Shown here: positions 1 to 9,400 of the stretch, in pieces
Numbering within the stretch: the stretch's first letter is position 1
How the letters are laid out: each line of letters begins with the position of its first letter
Notes under the pieces: generated by a model
Database searches by the model: none
The model's input: only the letters and a program-made list of their open reading frames with translations
Told to the model about the DNA's origin: nothing
Translations under genes and position numbers: made by a program
Origin: Flavobacterium sediminilitoris
GTDB lineage: Bacteria > Bacteroidota > Bacteroidia > Flavobacteriales > Flavobacteriaceae
Direction of reading: 5' to 3'
Assembly (NCBI RefSeq): GCF_023008245.1
Contig: NZ_CP090145.1
Span: 248,001-312,000 of the forward strand
Length of the DNA: 64,000 bases

Positions 1-231
1 ACTTCTTCTATACCACAAAGCTTCAATATCATGTATAGATTCTCTATGTCCTTCATAATCTAAAAAAACTTTCCATTGTTTATCCTCATAACAAGAACTT
101 AATGAATATTTAGTAGGATACTCGTCTACATTAAAGCGAATAGGATATCCTCCCATCTCTTTAATCTTATTAGAAATAACGGTTATGCATTCATTATCCC
201 TAGTATGGGTAATAATCAATACTTTTTTCAT
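1..231 (-). CDS. MdnC/MvdD-like ATP-grasp graspetide ligase, N-terminal part (runs off window edge)
   Basis: The first 77 residues of a protein start at an ATG complementary to 229-231 and continue past position 1. The N-terminus (KVLIITHTRDNE, then FNVDEYPT, then ALWYRR) resembles the start of microviridin ester ligases of the MdnC/MvdD type, which begin with a similar VTxSRDN stretch and an FDTDxFPT motif. Enzymes of this family use ATP to join Thr/Ser hydroxyls to Asp/Glu side chains of a precursor peptide. It follows the other ligase on the same strand after 78 bases, and the precursor gene lies upstream of both. The ester-ligase assignment is inferred from the N-terminus only, because the catalytic part lies outside the window. 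Confidence 0.8.
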   Translation of the reverse strand, partial: MKKVLIITHTRDNECITVISNKIKEMGGYPIRFNVDEYPTKYSLSSCYEDKQWKVFLDYEGHRESIHDIEALWYRRS

Positions 232-309
232 ATATCTTAAATTAAAAAATTATCAAATTTTATTAGAAAACAGAATTCCCATAAATAAAAAAAATCACAC
301 TTTCTTATT

Positions 310-1299
310 TTATGTATTTCTATTATTTTTTCTATTCACTAGTTTTTCGGCAATTGTTTCACCTATAGGATAACCTAAGTCTCTTTGAAGCATTCCCCAT
401 TCTCCTTGTGGATTTACTTCTAAAAAAACATATTGTCCATCTTTTTGTCTAATCATATCTATTGCTCCAAAAAACAATCCCATGCTTTTCATCATCTCAG
501 TAATTGAAGAGCAAACATTTTTTGGTAGCTCATAAACATCCCAACCTACATTTTTTTCTTTTGTTGCTCGCCAATCTATCTTACCTGTTTCCGACAATGT
601 TGCATTTATTTTACCCACAAAAAAATCACCATCAATATAAATTATTCTTAATTCATATTGTTTTTCAATCTTTTTTTGGAAAATCATTGGACAATATTCT
701 AAACTATTTTTTAATTGTTGCAAATGATCTTCAACAAGAAGTGTTGTTGGAAAAAAAGAAGTATTTCCTTTCATACTTCTAGACAATGAACCATGTAATT
801 TAGCAATAACTTGCTTATCACATACATCATAAAAAAAATGCTTAACTACCTCCTCATTGTTAGTAAAAACACTTTCTGGAATAGTAAGTCCTGCTTTTTG
901 AGCTAATCTTAATTGCTCAAATTTATTTTCACCTATACTATGGTCTATATCTATTGGATTAATCCAAACTTTATCTTTTAAAGATTCAAAAAACAATCTT
1001 CTCATAGTATTATATTCCTGTAGATATATTGATTGATATGTTTTATCTAAATCTTCAGGAATAGTAATTCCCCACAATTTTCTATACCAAACCGCTTCAA
1101 TAGAATCTGAAGTAAAACGATTTGTCCCATCAATTATTTCTAATACTGGCTTACCTGATGTGTTTCTATAAGACATCGACAATTTACTAGAAAAATCATC
1201 TGAGTTTAATCTGTAAACACTTTCACCTAATTCTTTTAATCGTTTTATTACAATATCAATTGTATAGTAATCTTTACTATGACTTATACATAAAATCAT
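310..1299 (-). CDS. MdnB/MvdC-like ATP-grasp graspetide ligase
   Basis: A 329-residue ATP-grasp protein of the usual length for microviridin-type ligases. The N-terminus (ISHSKDYYTID, then RLNSDDF) resembles the MdnB/MvdC branch, which in microviridin forms the Lys-Glu amide. The segment AVWYRKLWG around residue 70 is typical of the family. The C-terminal half carries the ATP-grasp core: an IDGDFFVGKI stretch near residue 225 and FLEVNPQGEW near 295-305, with the Glu and Asn that bind Mg-ATP. The gene lies downstream of the precursor, with a hairpin between them. The predicted reaction is omega-amide formation. The family call is firm; the amide/ester split between the two ligases is inferred from N-terminal resemblance. 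Confidence 0.88.
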   Translation of the reverse strand: MILCISHSKDYYTIDIVIKRLKELGESVYRLNSDDFSSKLSMSYRNTSGKPVLEIIDGTNRFTSDSIEAVWYRKLWGITIPEDLDKTYQSIYLQEYNTMRRLFFESLKDKVWINPIDIDHSIGENKFEQLRLAQKAGLTIPESVFTNNEEVVKHFFYDVCDKQVIAKLHGSLSRSMKGNTSFFPTTLLVEDHLQQLKNSLEYCPMIFQKKIEKQYELRIIYIDGDFFVGKINATLSETGKIDWRATKEKNVGWDVYELPKNVCSSITEMMKSMGLFFGAIDMIRQKDGQYVFLEVNPQGEWGMLQRDLGYPIGETIAEKLVNRKNNRNT

Positions 1300-1368
1300 A
1301 ATAATTTATTTAGAATCAGAAAAATTTGCATATTATTTATTGTTTGTTTTTAATAAATTAAAAAAACA

Positions 1369-1395
1369 AAGAGTAACGGTTTAACCGTTACTCTT
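1369..1395 (-). terminator. hairpin between graspetide precursor and ligase genes
   Basis: A perfect 13-bp stem with a one-base loop (arms AAGAGTAACGGTT and its complement) lies 8 bases past the precursor stop codon. On the minus strand it is followed by a T-rich run, as in an intrinsic terminator. It probably keeps precursor transcript abundant and limits read-through into the ligase genes. Confidence 0.8.
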
Positions 1396-1402
1396 ATAAT
1401 TT

Positions 1403-1645
1403 TTAAAGTAAATCAACTGGTCCACCATCATCAGAATCTGAAGGGTGCTTCATTGTATGAACTTGGTCTGATAATGGAGTAGTAGTATCATCATCAGAAT
1501 CTGAAGGATATTTTAAAGTATGAGCTACATCTTCTAAAATAGAAGTAACTTTTGCTCCACCTTGTACTTCATTTGACTCTTCTTTAGTCAATTGGCTTTC
1601 TAAAAAATTTGCGAAAAATGGCTTTTTCAAATTTTGATTCTTCAT
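1403..1645 (-). CDS. two-core microviridin/marinostatin-type graspetide precursor
   Basis: An 80-residue peptide with the microviridin leader recognition motif PFFANFLE at residues 9-16, a Gly-Gly at 29-30, and two repeated cores: TLKYPSDSDDD (43-53) and TMKHPSDSDDG (64-74). The TxK(Y/H)PSD pattern is the microviridin core signature, and the PSDSD stretch matches marinostatin. By analogy with marinostatin and microviridin, likely rings are T43-D49, S48-D51 and K45-D52 in core 1, and T64-D70, S69-D72 and K66-D73 in core 2. All acceptors are Asp; Glu is absent from both cores. The residue after Thr (Leu44, Met65) would be the P1 position of a protease inhibitor. The mature product is a prediction; the family assignment is strong. 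Confidence 0.92.
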   Translation of the reverse strand: MKNQNLKKPFFANFLESQLTKEESNEVQGGAKVTSILEDVAHTLKYPSDSDDDTTTPLSDQVHTMKHPSDSDDGGPVDLL

Positions 1646-1680
1646 GTTTTTGTTTTTTAAAGTTAATTTTAATTTTTAGT

Positions 1681-1694
1681 TTATTTGCAAATAA
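1681..1694. promoter_or_regulatory. 14-bp perfect palindrome upstream of the graspetide precursor
   Basis: TTATTTGCAAATAA is a perfect palindrome centred about 42 bases upstream of the precursor start codon, at the distance expected for a promoter or operator. It holds a partial match to the Bacteroidota -7 element. Its role is inferred from position only. Confidence 0.35.
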
Positions 1695-1853
1695 CTGATG
1701 TCGAATTTAGTATTTTTTTACGGAAAAAACTCACAATAAAATCATAATAAAACGTTAAAATAAAAAATAAAATTTATATAACTCTATAAAAAAAAGAGTT
1801 TTACATATTTTTTGCGTTATTTTTCTAGAACAAATGCAGTATAAAAACAAAAA

Positions 1854-1874
1854 AAACCGCCTAAAAGGCGGTTT
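1854..1874 (-). terminator. terminator of the PPIase gene
   Basis: AAACCGCC and GGCGGTTT form an 8-bp GC-rich stem with a 5-base loop. A long T-run follows on the minus strand, 22 bases past the PPIase stop codon. Confidence 0.85.
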
Positions 1875-1895
1875 AACGAATTTAGTATAATAAAT

Positions 1896-2828
1896 TTATT
1901 TTACATCCATTAATTCAACATCAAACACTAAAGTTGCATCTGGTGGAATAACTCCTCCTGCTCCACGTGAACCATATCCTAAATATGATGGAATAACAAA
2001 ACGTGCTTTATCTCCTACTTTTAACAAAGCAATACCTTCGTCCCAACCTTCAATAACTTGTCCAACTCCTAATTGAAAATCAATAGGTTGTTTTCTTTTA
2101 TATGAAGAATCAAAAACTTGTCCATTTTCTAATGCACCTTGATAGTGAACAGATACTTTTTTTCCTTTCTCTGCTTGAGTACCATTTCCTTTTTGAATAA
2201 TTTGATAACGTAATCCACTTTCAGTTTTTTGAAAACCTGCTGCTAATTTCTCTAATGCTTCTTCAGCCAACCTTTTTTGATCAGCCAACCTTTTTTCTCT
2301 AGATCCTTCAAAAGTTCTAAATGCTTCAATTGCATTCCAGTTTTTAGCTTCATCACCAACTCTAACAATCTCTATAGATTCAATCACATCATTTTGAGCA
2401 ACAGCATCAACTACATCTTGTCCTTCAACAACATGTCCAAAAACAGTATGTTTACCATCTAACCATCCTGTTTCAACGTGTGTAATAAAAAATTGAGATC
2501 CATTTGTACCAGGACCTGCATTTGCCATTGACAACACACCTGGTCTATCGTGCTTTAATTCTGGATGAAACTCATCATCAAATTTATACCCTGCATCTCC
2601 TGTTCCTGTTCCTAATGGACAACCTCCTTGAATCATAAAATCAGGAATTACACGGTGAAATTTCAATCCGTTGTAATATGGTGTTCCCATTGATTTTGCT
2701 TTATTCTCTAACTGTCCTTCTGCTAGTCCTACAAAATTACCTACAGTTCCTGGGGTTTTATCATGTGTTAGCTTTACTAAAATACTCCCTTTTGGAGTAT
2801 TAAACTTTGCGTAAATTCCGTCTTGCAT
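1896..2828 (-). CDS. dual-domain peptidylprolyl isomerase (cyclophilin-FKBP fusion)
   Basis: A 310-residue protein with two unrelated prolyl-isomerase folds. The cyclophilin part covers about residues 5-160 and shows [13 protein letters not shown] and NGSQFFIT, including the catalytic Arg and the FxxxxGG pattern. A charged helical linker (about 165-200) contains a repeated [15 protein letters not shown] stretch. The FKBP part (about 205-310) shows [24 protein letters not shown] and IPSYLGYG. No signal peptide is visible, so it is probably a cytoplasmic folding helper. This domain order is known from Flavobacteria as a dual-family immunophilin. It is a single-gene unit with its own promoter and terminator. 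Confidence 0.95.
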   Translation of the reverse strand: MQDGIYAKFNTPKGSILVKLTHDKTPGTVGNFVGLAEGQLENKAKSMGTPYYNGLKFHRVIPDFMIQGGCPLGTGTGDAGYKFDDEFHPELKHDRPGVLSMANAGPGTNGSQFFITHVETGWLDGKHTVFGHVVEGQDVVDAVAQNDVIESIEIVRVGDEAKNWNAIEAFRTFEGSREKRLADQKRLAEEALEKLAAGFQKTESGLRYQIIQKGNGTQAEKGKKVSVHYQGALENGQVFDSSYKRKQPIDFQLGVGQVIEGWDEGIALLKVGDKARFVIPSYLGYGSRGAGGVIPPDATLVFDVELMDVK

Positions 2829-2853
2829 TTTATTGAATTTAAATTATATGTCA

Positions 2854-2861
2854 CAAAATTA
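2854..2861 (-). promoter_or_regulatory. -7 element of the PPIase promoter
   Basis: TAATTTTG on the minus strand matches the Bacteroidota TAnnTTTG consensus and lies 25 bases upstream of the PPIase start. A clear TTTG at the -33 spacing was not found. Confidence 0.5.
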
Positions 2862-3067
2862 GTGATTTTATTAGAGAAAAAAAATTACCCTAAAACTTAT
2901 AAATTGAATACATTTTTAAAAGTATTTTATTCTTTATTTTAAAACCAGATAAACTTCAATTTTTAAATCGCATATCCTTTTCAATCATAAAATTATTTTA
3001 AAATTAAACTACAATCCGATCTATTAACTGCTAAATACTTAATTTTACCCCAAATAAAATTACTAAA

Positions 3068-3787
3068 ATGGGAAAATTAAAAGGAAAAAAAGCAATTATA
3101 ACTGGAGGAAGTAGAGGCTTAGGAAAAGCAACTGCTATTGCTTTTGCAAAAGAAGGGATAGATGTTGCCATCACAGGACGACATGAACAAACATTATTAG
3201 AAACTGTTTCAGAATTAAAAGCTCTAGGTGTAAATGCAACCTATGCAATATTTGATGTAAGTAATTATGAAGAGGTTAAAAATGGAATTAAAAAAATTAT
3301 TAGCGTTCTTGGTTCTGTAGATATTCTAGTTAATAATGCAGGAATTGCCGCTTTTGGATCATTTAATGACATGGAAGTAAGTAAATGGAACGAAATCATA
3401 CAGACTAATGTTATGGGAATGTATTATGTAACCAAAGAAGTACTTCCTTTTTTAATTGAAAAAAACCAAGGAGACATTATTAATATTTCTTCAACTGCTG
3501 GTTTAAGTGGAAACCCTAACACATCTGCTTATTCTGCTTCAAAATTTGCAGTTATAGGCATGTCTGAATCATTAATGAAAGAAGTACGCAAAAATAACAT
3601 TAGAGTTTGCACATTAACACCAAGTACTATTGCTTCAGATATGTCAATTGAACTAGGAATTGCGAGTAAAGATTCTACAGAGACTGTTTTACAACCTGAC
3701 GATTTTGCTGAACTAATTGTAACAAGTTTACAATTACCTAGAAGAGCCATGTTAAAAAGCGCATCATTATGGTCAACTAATCCATAG
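3068..3787 (+). CDS. SDR family oxidoreductase (3-ketoacyl-ACP reductase-like)
   Basis: A 239-residue classical short-chain dehydrogenase. The nucleotide-binding motif TGGSRGLG is at residues 12-19 and NNAG at 89-92. The catalytic Ser142, Tyr155 and Lys159 sit in the usual S-x12-Y-x3-K spacing. The length and the GRHEQTL region, which suggests NADP(H) preference, fit FabG-like reductases, but the substrate cannot be read from the sequence. It is probably soluble and transcribed alone: 239 non-coding bases precede it and a hairpin follows it. Confidence 0.9.
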   Translation: MGKLKGKKAIITGGSRGLGKATAIAFAKEGIDVAITGRHEQTLLETVSELKALGVNATYAIFDVSNYEEVKNGIKKIISVLGSVDILVNNAGIAAFGSFNDMEVSKWNEIIQTNVMGMYYVTKEVLPFLIEKNQGDIINISSTAGLSGNPNTSAYSASKFAVIGMSESLMKEVRKNNIRVCTLTPSTIASDMSIELGIASKDSTETVLQPDDFAELIVTSLQLPRRAMLKSASLWSTNP

Positions 3788-3807
3788 TTTTAAGACAAAA
3801 TTTTCAA

Positions 3808-3850
3808 TAAAAACAGATGACTAAAAACATATCTTTGGTTATCTGTTTTT
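3808..3850 (+). terminator. terminator after the SDR gene
   Basis: AAAAACAGAT and ATCTGTTTTT pair across a 23-base loop, and the T-run continues downstream. It lies 20 bases after the SDR stop codon. Confidence 0.6.
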
Positions 3851-3894
3851 TTTTGTAAATTGAAAAATCATTTAAGACCTTAATATAAACACAG

Positions 3895-4692
3895 ATGAAA
3901 GTTGAAAATTACATTGAAATCAATAAAAAAACATGGAATAATAAAGTTCCTTTTCATATTGATTCTCAATTTTACGATATGGAAAATTTTCTAAAAGGTA
4001 AAAACTCTCTTCCAGAAATAGACATAACACTACTTGAAAATATCAAAGGAAAAAATATTTTGCATTTACAATGCCATTTTGGTCAAGATTCTCTTTCTTT
4101 AACTAGACTAGGAGCCAAAGTTACAGGAATAGATTTATCAGACAAAGCTATTGAAAAAGCAAGAGAATTAAATAACCAATTAAGATTAGATGCTTCTTTT
4201 ATTTGTTGTGATGTTTATGAAACTTTAAAACATTTAAAAGAGAAATTTGATATCGTTTATACCAGTTATGGAACAATTGGTTGGCTACCTGATTTAGATA
4301 AATGGGCAGAAGTTATTTCTGGAGCTTTGAAACCCAATGGAAAATTTGTTTTTGTAGAATTTCATCCCGTTTTGTGGATGTTTGATGACAATTTTACCAA
4401 AATTCAGTACCATTATCACAATGAGCAACCTATAATTGAAGAATACACTGGAACATATGCCAACAAAAAAGCTGAAATTACCACCAATTATATAGGTTGG
4501 AATCATTCTCTTTCAGAAGTATTTCAAGCCTTATTAAAAAATGGTTTACAAATAGAACATTTTAATGAATATGATTATTCCAATTACGATTGTTTCAACG
4601 AAACAGTTGAGTTTGAACCTAGAAAATTCAGAATAAAACATTTAGAAAATAGAATCCCAATGATGTATAGTTTAAAATGCTCTAAAAAATAA
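3895..4692 (+). CDS. class I SAM-dependent methyltransferase
   Basis: A 265-residue protein with a Rossmann-type methyltransferase core. Motif I (ILHLQCHFGQDSLSL) is near residue 55-70. The acidic motif II (TGIDLSDKAIEKAREL) and FDIVYTSYGTIGWLPDL, which corresponds to motif IV, follow. The C-terminal 90 residues are rich in aromatic residues and may form the substrate pocket. The family contains small-molecule methyltransferases of unknown substrate, so the target is not known. It sits alone, without an evident operon. Confidence 0.88.
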   Translation: MKVENYIEINKKTWNNKVPFHIDSQFYDMENFLKGKNSLPEIDITLLENIKGKNILHLQCHFGQDSLSLTRLGAKVTGIDLSDKAIEKARELNNQLRLDASFICCDVYETLKHLKEKFDIVYTSYGTIGWLPDLDKWAEVISGALKPNGKFVFVEFHPVLWMFDDNFTKIQYHYHNEQPIIEEYTGTYANKKAEITTNYIGWNHSLSEVFQALLKNGLQIEHFNEYDYSNYDCFNETVEFEPRKFRIKHLENRIPMMYSLKCSKK

Positions 4693-4766
4693 TTTCATAA
4701 AAAAAGCGATTAATTATCGTAAAACAATAATTATTTATATATTTACAGTAATAATTTATTCGTTTT

Positions 4767-5282
4767 ATGAAAACTACTAGAATCATTTCTGCATTTTTAT
4801 TCTACTTAGTAAGAATAATTTCACTTTTTTATTTTGCAACTACTCTTTACATTATTATTGTAACTAGCTTAAAAACAACTGCTTTAAGGATATTAGAAAA
4901 CAATCGTTTTGCTGTATGCTATCCATTTACTAATAAGAATTTTATTTTAGGTAGCGAATATAATCTTGCTTACATCATTGAAATGGTTGTCACACTAGCT
5001 TTTTACAGTCTGTTTTTCTTTGGTTTAAGTAATGTTTTTAAAGCATTCAAACAGACAAAACTTTTTACGTGTAAAGGAGTTTTTCATTTGAAAGCATTTT
5101 ACATAACTAATCTTCTAATAGCTCCTATTGTTTTTGGAATTATAAGTATACAACCCAAAGAAGATTTTCCTTATTTAGCTATGATAGTTGCTCATGCCAT
5201 CATTGGAATTTTTGCTTTTTTTATTGCAGCTATTTTCCAACAAGGTGTAAATTTACAAACTGATCAAGACTTAATTATTTAG
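4767..5282 (+). CDS. DUF2975-type four-helix membrane protein
   Basis: A 171-residue integral membrane protein with about four hydrophobic helices (near residues 7-35, 70-95, 110-130 and 140-165). The pattern and the partner gene match the DUF2975 family. It is followed after 2 bases by a small Cro/CI-type regulator, the standard arrangement for this family. The biochemical role is unknown. The pair may form a membrane-linked regulatory unit, but this is inference from gene order. Confidence 0.82.
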   Translation: MKTTRIISAFLFYLVRIISLFYFATTLYIIIVTSLKTTALRILENNRFAVCYPFTNKNFILGSEYNLAYIIEMVVTLAFYSLFFFGLSNVFKAFKQTKLFTCKGVFHLKAFYITNLLIAPIVFGIISIQPKEDFPYLAMIVAHAIIGIFAFFIAAIFQQGVNLQTDQDLII

Positions 5283-5284
5283 AT

Positions 5285-5491
5285 ATGCCAATTATTGTAA
5301 ACATTGATGTTATGCTAGCTAAACGTAAAATGCAAAGTAAAGAGTTGGCAGAAAAACTTGGAATAACTCAAGCCAATTTATCCATTCTAAAAACAGGAAA
5401 AGCGAAAGGTATTCGCTTTGAAACTTTAGAAGCTATTTGCAAAGTTCTAGAATGTCAACCAGGTGATATTTTGGAATTCGTTACAGAATAA
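5285..5491 (+). CDS. small helix-turn-helix regulator (YozG-like, Cro/CI type)
   Basis: A 68-residue protein that is almost entirely one HTH domain: KELAEKLGITQANLSILK is the helix-turn-helix and the C-terminus (LEAICKVLECQPGDILEF) is typical of the YozG group. It is translationally linked to the DUF2975 gene upstream (2-base gap). Such pairs often control their own operon. Its targets, possibly including the ABC genes 100 bases downstream, are not shown by the sequence. Confidence 0.9.
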   Translation: MPIIVNIDVMLAKRKMQSKELAEKLGITQANLSILKTGKAKGIRFETLEAICKVLECQPGDILEFVTE

Positions 5492-5590
5492 TTACTACTT
5501 AAAATAATTCTATTTTTTTCGACAAAAAACCGTCGACAGGAATTCTTTTGTTTAAAATTTAAAAATAAAAATCATCAAAATCAATCAAAA

Positions 5591-6466
5591 ATGAACCGTT
5601 TAAAAATTAAAAATCTCCAAAAAACATATAAAAATGGAGTCACAGCTACTAACAACATATCGCTTGATATAACAAATGGAATGTTTGGATTATTAGGACC
5701 AAATGGAGCTGGAAAATCTTCCTTAATGAAAACTATTGCAGGTTTACAAAGTCCAGATAGTGGTTCTATTTTATTTAACAATGTAGATATTATCAAAGAC
5801 CCTTCTTTTATTAAAAGGCAATTGGGTTTTTTGCCTCAAGATTTTGGCGTTTACCCAAAAATTAATGCTACAGATTTATTAAATCACATTGCTATCTTAA
5901 AAGGATTAACTAATAAAAATGAGCGAAAAGAACAAGTAAACATTTTATTAGAAAAAGTAAATCTTACTTCACATAGAAATAAAGAAGTACATACTTTTTC
6001 TGGAGGAATGCGTCAGCGATTTGGTATTGCACAGGCTTTATTAGGAAACCCACAACTTATTATTGTTGATGAACCAACAGCAGGACTTGACCCTGAAGAA
6101 CGAAATCGTTTCAATAATTTACTAAATGAAATAGGTGAAGATATTATTATTATTCTCTCAACTCATTTAGTAGAAGATGTGAAAAATCTTTGTACACAAA
6201 TGGCAATTATTGAAAAAGGAACTGTTTTAGCTCAAGGCAAACCAAATGATTTTATTGAAGTTCTAAACGGACAATTATGGCAAAAAACAATTGACAAGAA
6301 AGAAATTCTCGAATATGAACAAAAACATAATGTTATTTTAACTCAGTTAAACATGGGCAAATCTACTATTCATGTAAGAGCTAAAAACAAACCAGATGAC
6401 AGTTTTGAATTAATTCGACCTAATCTTGAAGACGTCTATTTTTCCATTCTAAATCAAAATAAATAA
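5591..6466 (+). CDS. ABC transporter ATP-binding protein
   Basis: A 291-residue ATPase with Walker A GPNGAGKSS (about residues 36-44), signature FSGGMRQR (about 137-144), Walker B LIIVDEP and the STHLVEDV switch His region. The C-terminal 70 residues form an extra domain of the kind seen in single-subunit exporters of the DrrA/NatA group. The permease-peptidase gene begins 4 bases downstream, so the two form an operon. The cargo is unknown. Confidence 0.93.
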   Translation: MNRLKIKNLQKTYKNGVTATNNISLDITNGMFGLLGPNGAGKSSLMKTIAGLQSPDSGSILFNNVDIIKDPSFIKRQLGFLPQDFGVYPKINATDLLNHIAILKGLTNKNERKEQVNILLEKVNLTSHRNKEVHTFSGGMRQRFGIAQALLGNPQLIIVDEPTAGLDPEERNRFNNLLNEIGEDIIIILSTHLVEDVKNLCTQMAIIEKGTVLAQGKPNDFIEVLNGQLWQKTIDKKEILEYEQKHNVILTQLNMGKSTIHVRAKNKPDDSFELIRPNLEDVYFSILNQNK

Positions 6467-6470
6467 TCAC

Positions 6471-9400
6471 ATGAATACCTTATTATATTTTGAATTACAA
6501 TCTTATTTTAAGAAAATAGGATTCTATATAGTAATCGTTTTTTTAATTGGAATAGGAATACTTACTGGTTCTACTTTTTCAATTTCACTTAGCCCTGATA
6601 TCTATAAAAACTCATCATATACAATTGCTTATATGATAGGTTTTCTAAGTCTCTTATCCATACTTTTTACAACTCTTTTAGCTTCACAAATTTTATTTAA
6701 AGAGAAAGAAGCCAACTTTAGTTTGATATTATATGCAACACCTATAACAAAAACAAGTTACTTATGGAATCGTTTTTTTCTAATTTTTGGATTAAGCGTC
6801 TTCTTTCTTATTCTTGTTATATTAGGTTTTGGAATAGGTCAATCGTTAAAATTAAACGAATCTAATTATTCTAATTTCGTTCTATTATTTTATCTTTTAC
6901 CTTTTTTATTGTTTGGCTTTATTAATACTCTATTTTGCAGTGCTGTAATTTGCAGCGTTAGTTGGATAACCCAAAATAAATTAACAACTTACATTTCTGG
7001 TTTGTTCATTTACATCTTATACATGGTAATGTTACTCTTTTCTGGCTCACCTTTAATGGCTAAATCAATGCCACAATCAAAAGAAGCCATGAGAATTTCT
7101 GCTATTTTAGATCCTTTTGGACTTTCTGGCTTCTTTTCGCAAACAAATCATTACTCAATTCTTCAAAAAAATACTGATTTATTATTTCCAACTGATTTAT
7201 TTTTAATAAACAGATTAGGCGTTATTGGAATTTCACTACTCTTTTTACTTATTGCTTTTAAACTATTTTCATTTAGCAACTCTGAAAAGAGAACCAGAAA
7301 AGACACGTTAAAATTAAATGACACTAATACAAATAAAACTATTCCATTAAAACCTATATCCCCAATCTTTAATAAAAGAAACACACTAAAAAAACTGCTG
7401 TCTTTCGTACATTTAGACTTAACATATATCACTAAAGGAATTCCTTTCATTTTAATATGTTTTGGATTGTTATTTAGTGTTTCTATGGAAATCTATGATG
7501 CTATTGAAAAAGGAATTCGTTTACCTCAAAAATATGCATCATCTGGATTAATGGCTAATGCAATTATTGACACATTCCCCCTTCTGGGTTTAATAGTTAT
7601 TCTTTTTTATGCTCATGAAATTATTTGGAGAAGCAGAAATAGTAATTTTCATCTTATTGAAAATACAACTCCTCTAAATGAAACCACAATTTTTCTGTCT
7701 AAATGGCTCTCATTATCAATAATCATAGTGTTTTTAAGCACATTAATGCTTTTATTAGGTGTAACTTTCCAATTCTTGTACACTTATCCATACTTTGATT
7801 GGCAAGCTTATTTAGGTATATATATATTTGTTAGTTTCCCTTTAATTTTAAGTGCTGGACTTATTTGTATCATTCAAAAATGGATTAACAACAAATATAT
7901 TGGACTTACTATTTCATCAGTTTTTATTCTTCTTACTGCAACTCCTGTTGGAAAATCAATTTTAATTCATCCATTACTTCGTTTTCAATTGCCTTTCAAA
8001 GGAATTTATAGTGACATGAATGAATATGGAACTTACTTTTCTGCATTTTGTTGGCGCAATCTATTTGGTTTAGCCATTATACTAATCTTTTTTATACTTA
8101 ACCTAAAAACAAAAAGAATAAAATTAAAGTTTACTTCATTAATTTTATTTCTACTCTTACTTCCAGTAGCTTATATTTCTGGTATAATTTTTACAAATGG
8201 CTATGTATTTGAAAATCCAAAAACGAAACTAGAAGAACAAGCTAACTATGAAAGAAAATATCGCAAATTTGAAAACATTCCTCAACCATCTATTACAGAT
8301 GTCGTTACTAATATAGCTTTATTTCCACTTCAAAATAACTATGAAATAAATGGAACTTATACTCTTCAAAACAAAACTGAACAACCTATTTTTCAAATTT
8401 TGATAAATTTTGAAGAAGGTTTCACTATTAAAAAAGCAACTTTAAATCATAATAACGAAGTATATAATACTACAAAACAATATGAAATATTAAACTTAAA
8501 ACAACCCTTATTACCAAATGAAAAGGCCCATTTTTATTTTATTTTAAATTACCAATGGGTTCCTGTTAATGGACACAAATCCTTTAATTCAATCGTAGAA
8601 AATGGTTCTTTTATGCGAATCAGCAGATATTATCCGCAATTTGGATATTTATCTAAAAACGAAATAGAAAAAGAAGAAGATAGAAAAAAATTCCAGCTTC
8701 AAAATGCTACTACAATTCGTAAACTTGATGAAGCAAAGACTCTAGTTGATGATTTTATTAACTTAAAAATGACTATTTCTACCGAAGGAAATCAAACAGC
8801 TATTGGTGTAGGAGAACTAATCAAACAATGGAAAGATAAGGGACGAAATTATTTTATTTACGAAACAACTTCTCCTATTCCTTTTCGTTTTGCAGTTTCT
8901 TCAGCTAAATATGCCACAAAAACAACAACTCATAATGGTAAAAAAATTGAAATTTATTATCATCCATCACATTATGAAAATGTAGAACATTTACTTAAAA
9001 ATATTGAGTTAACATTAGATTATTGTGAAACCAATTTTAAAGAATATCCTTTTAAAACAATTCGTTTTGCTGAAGTTTCCGCTTTTACTAAAGGTTTTGC
9101 CGCTACAGCTTATCCAGGAAGCACCTTTATGACAGAAGACATAGTATTTCATACTAATATAAAAGCAGACAAACAACAAGATGTTATTAACGAATTAGCC
9201 GGCCACGAATTATCCCATATTTGGTGGGGAAATAATCAAATTAATCCTGACGATAGAGAAGGTTATACGATGCTAACAGAAACATTAGCCATGTATACCG
9301 AATTGATGTTGGTAAAAAAAATGTATGGTAAAAAAAGAGTTTTAGAAAATGTCGACTTACACTTAGGAATCTATCTTGATGAAAGAAGTTTCACTATAGA

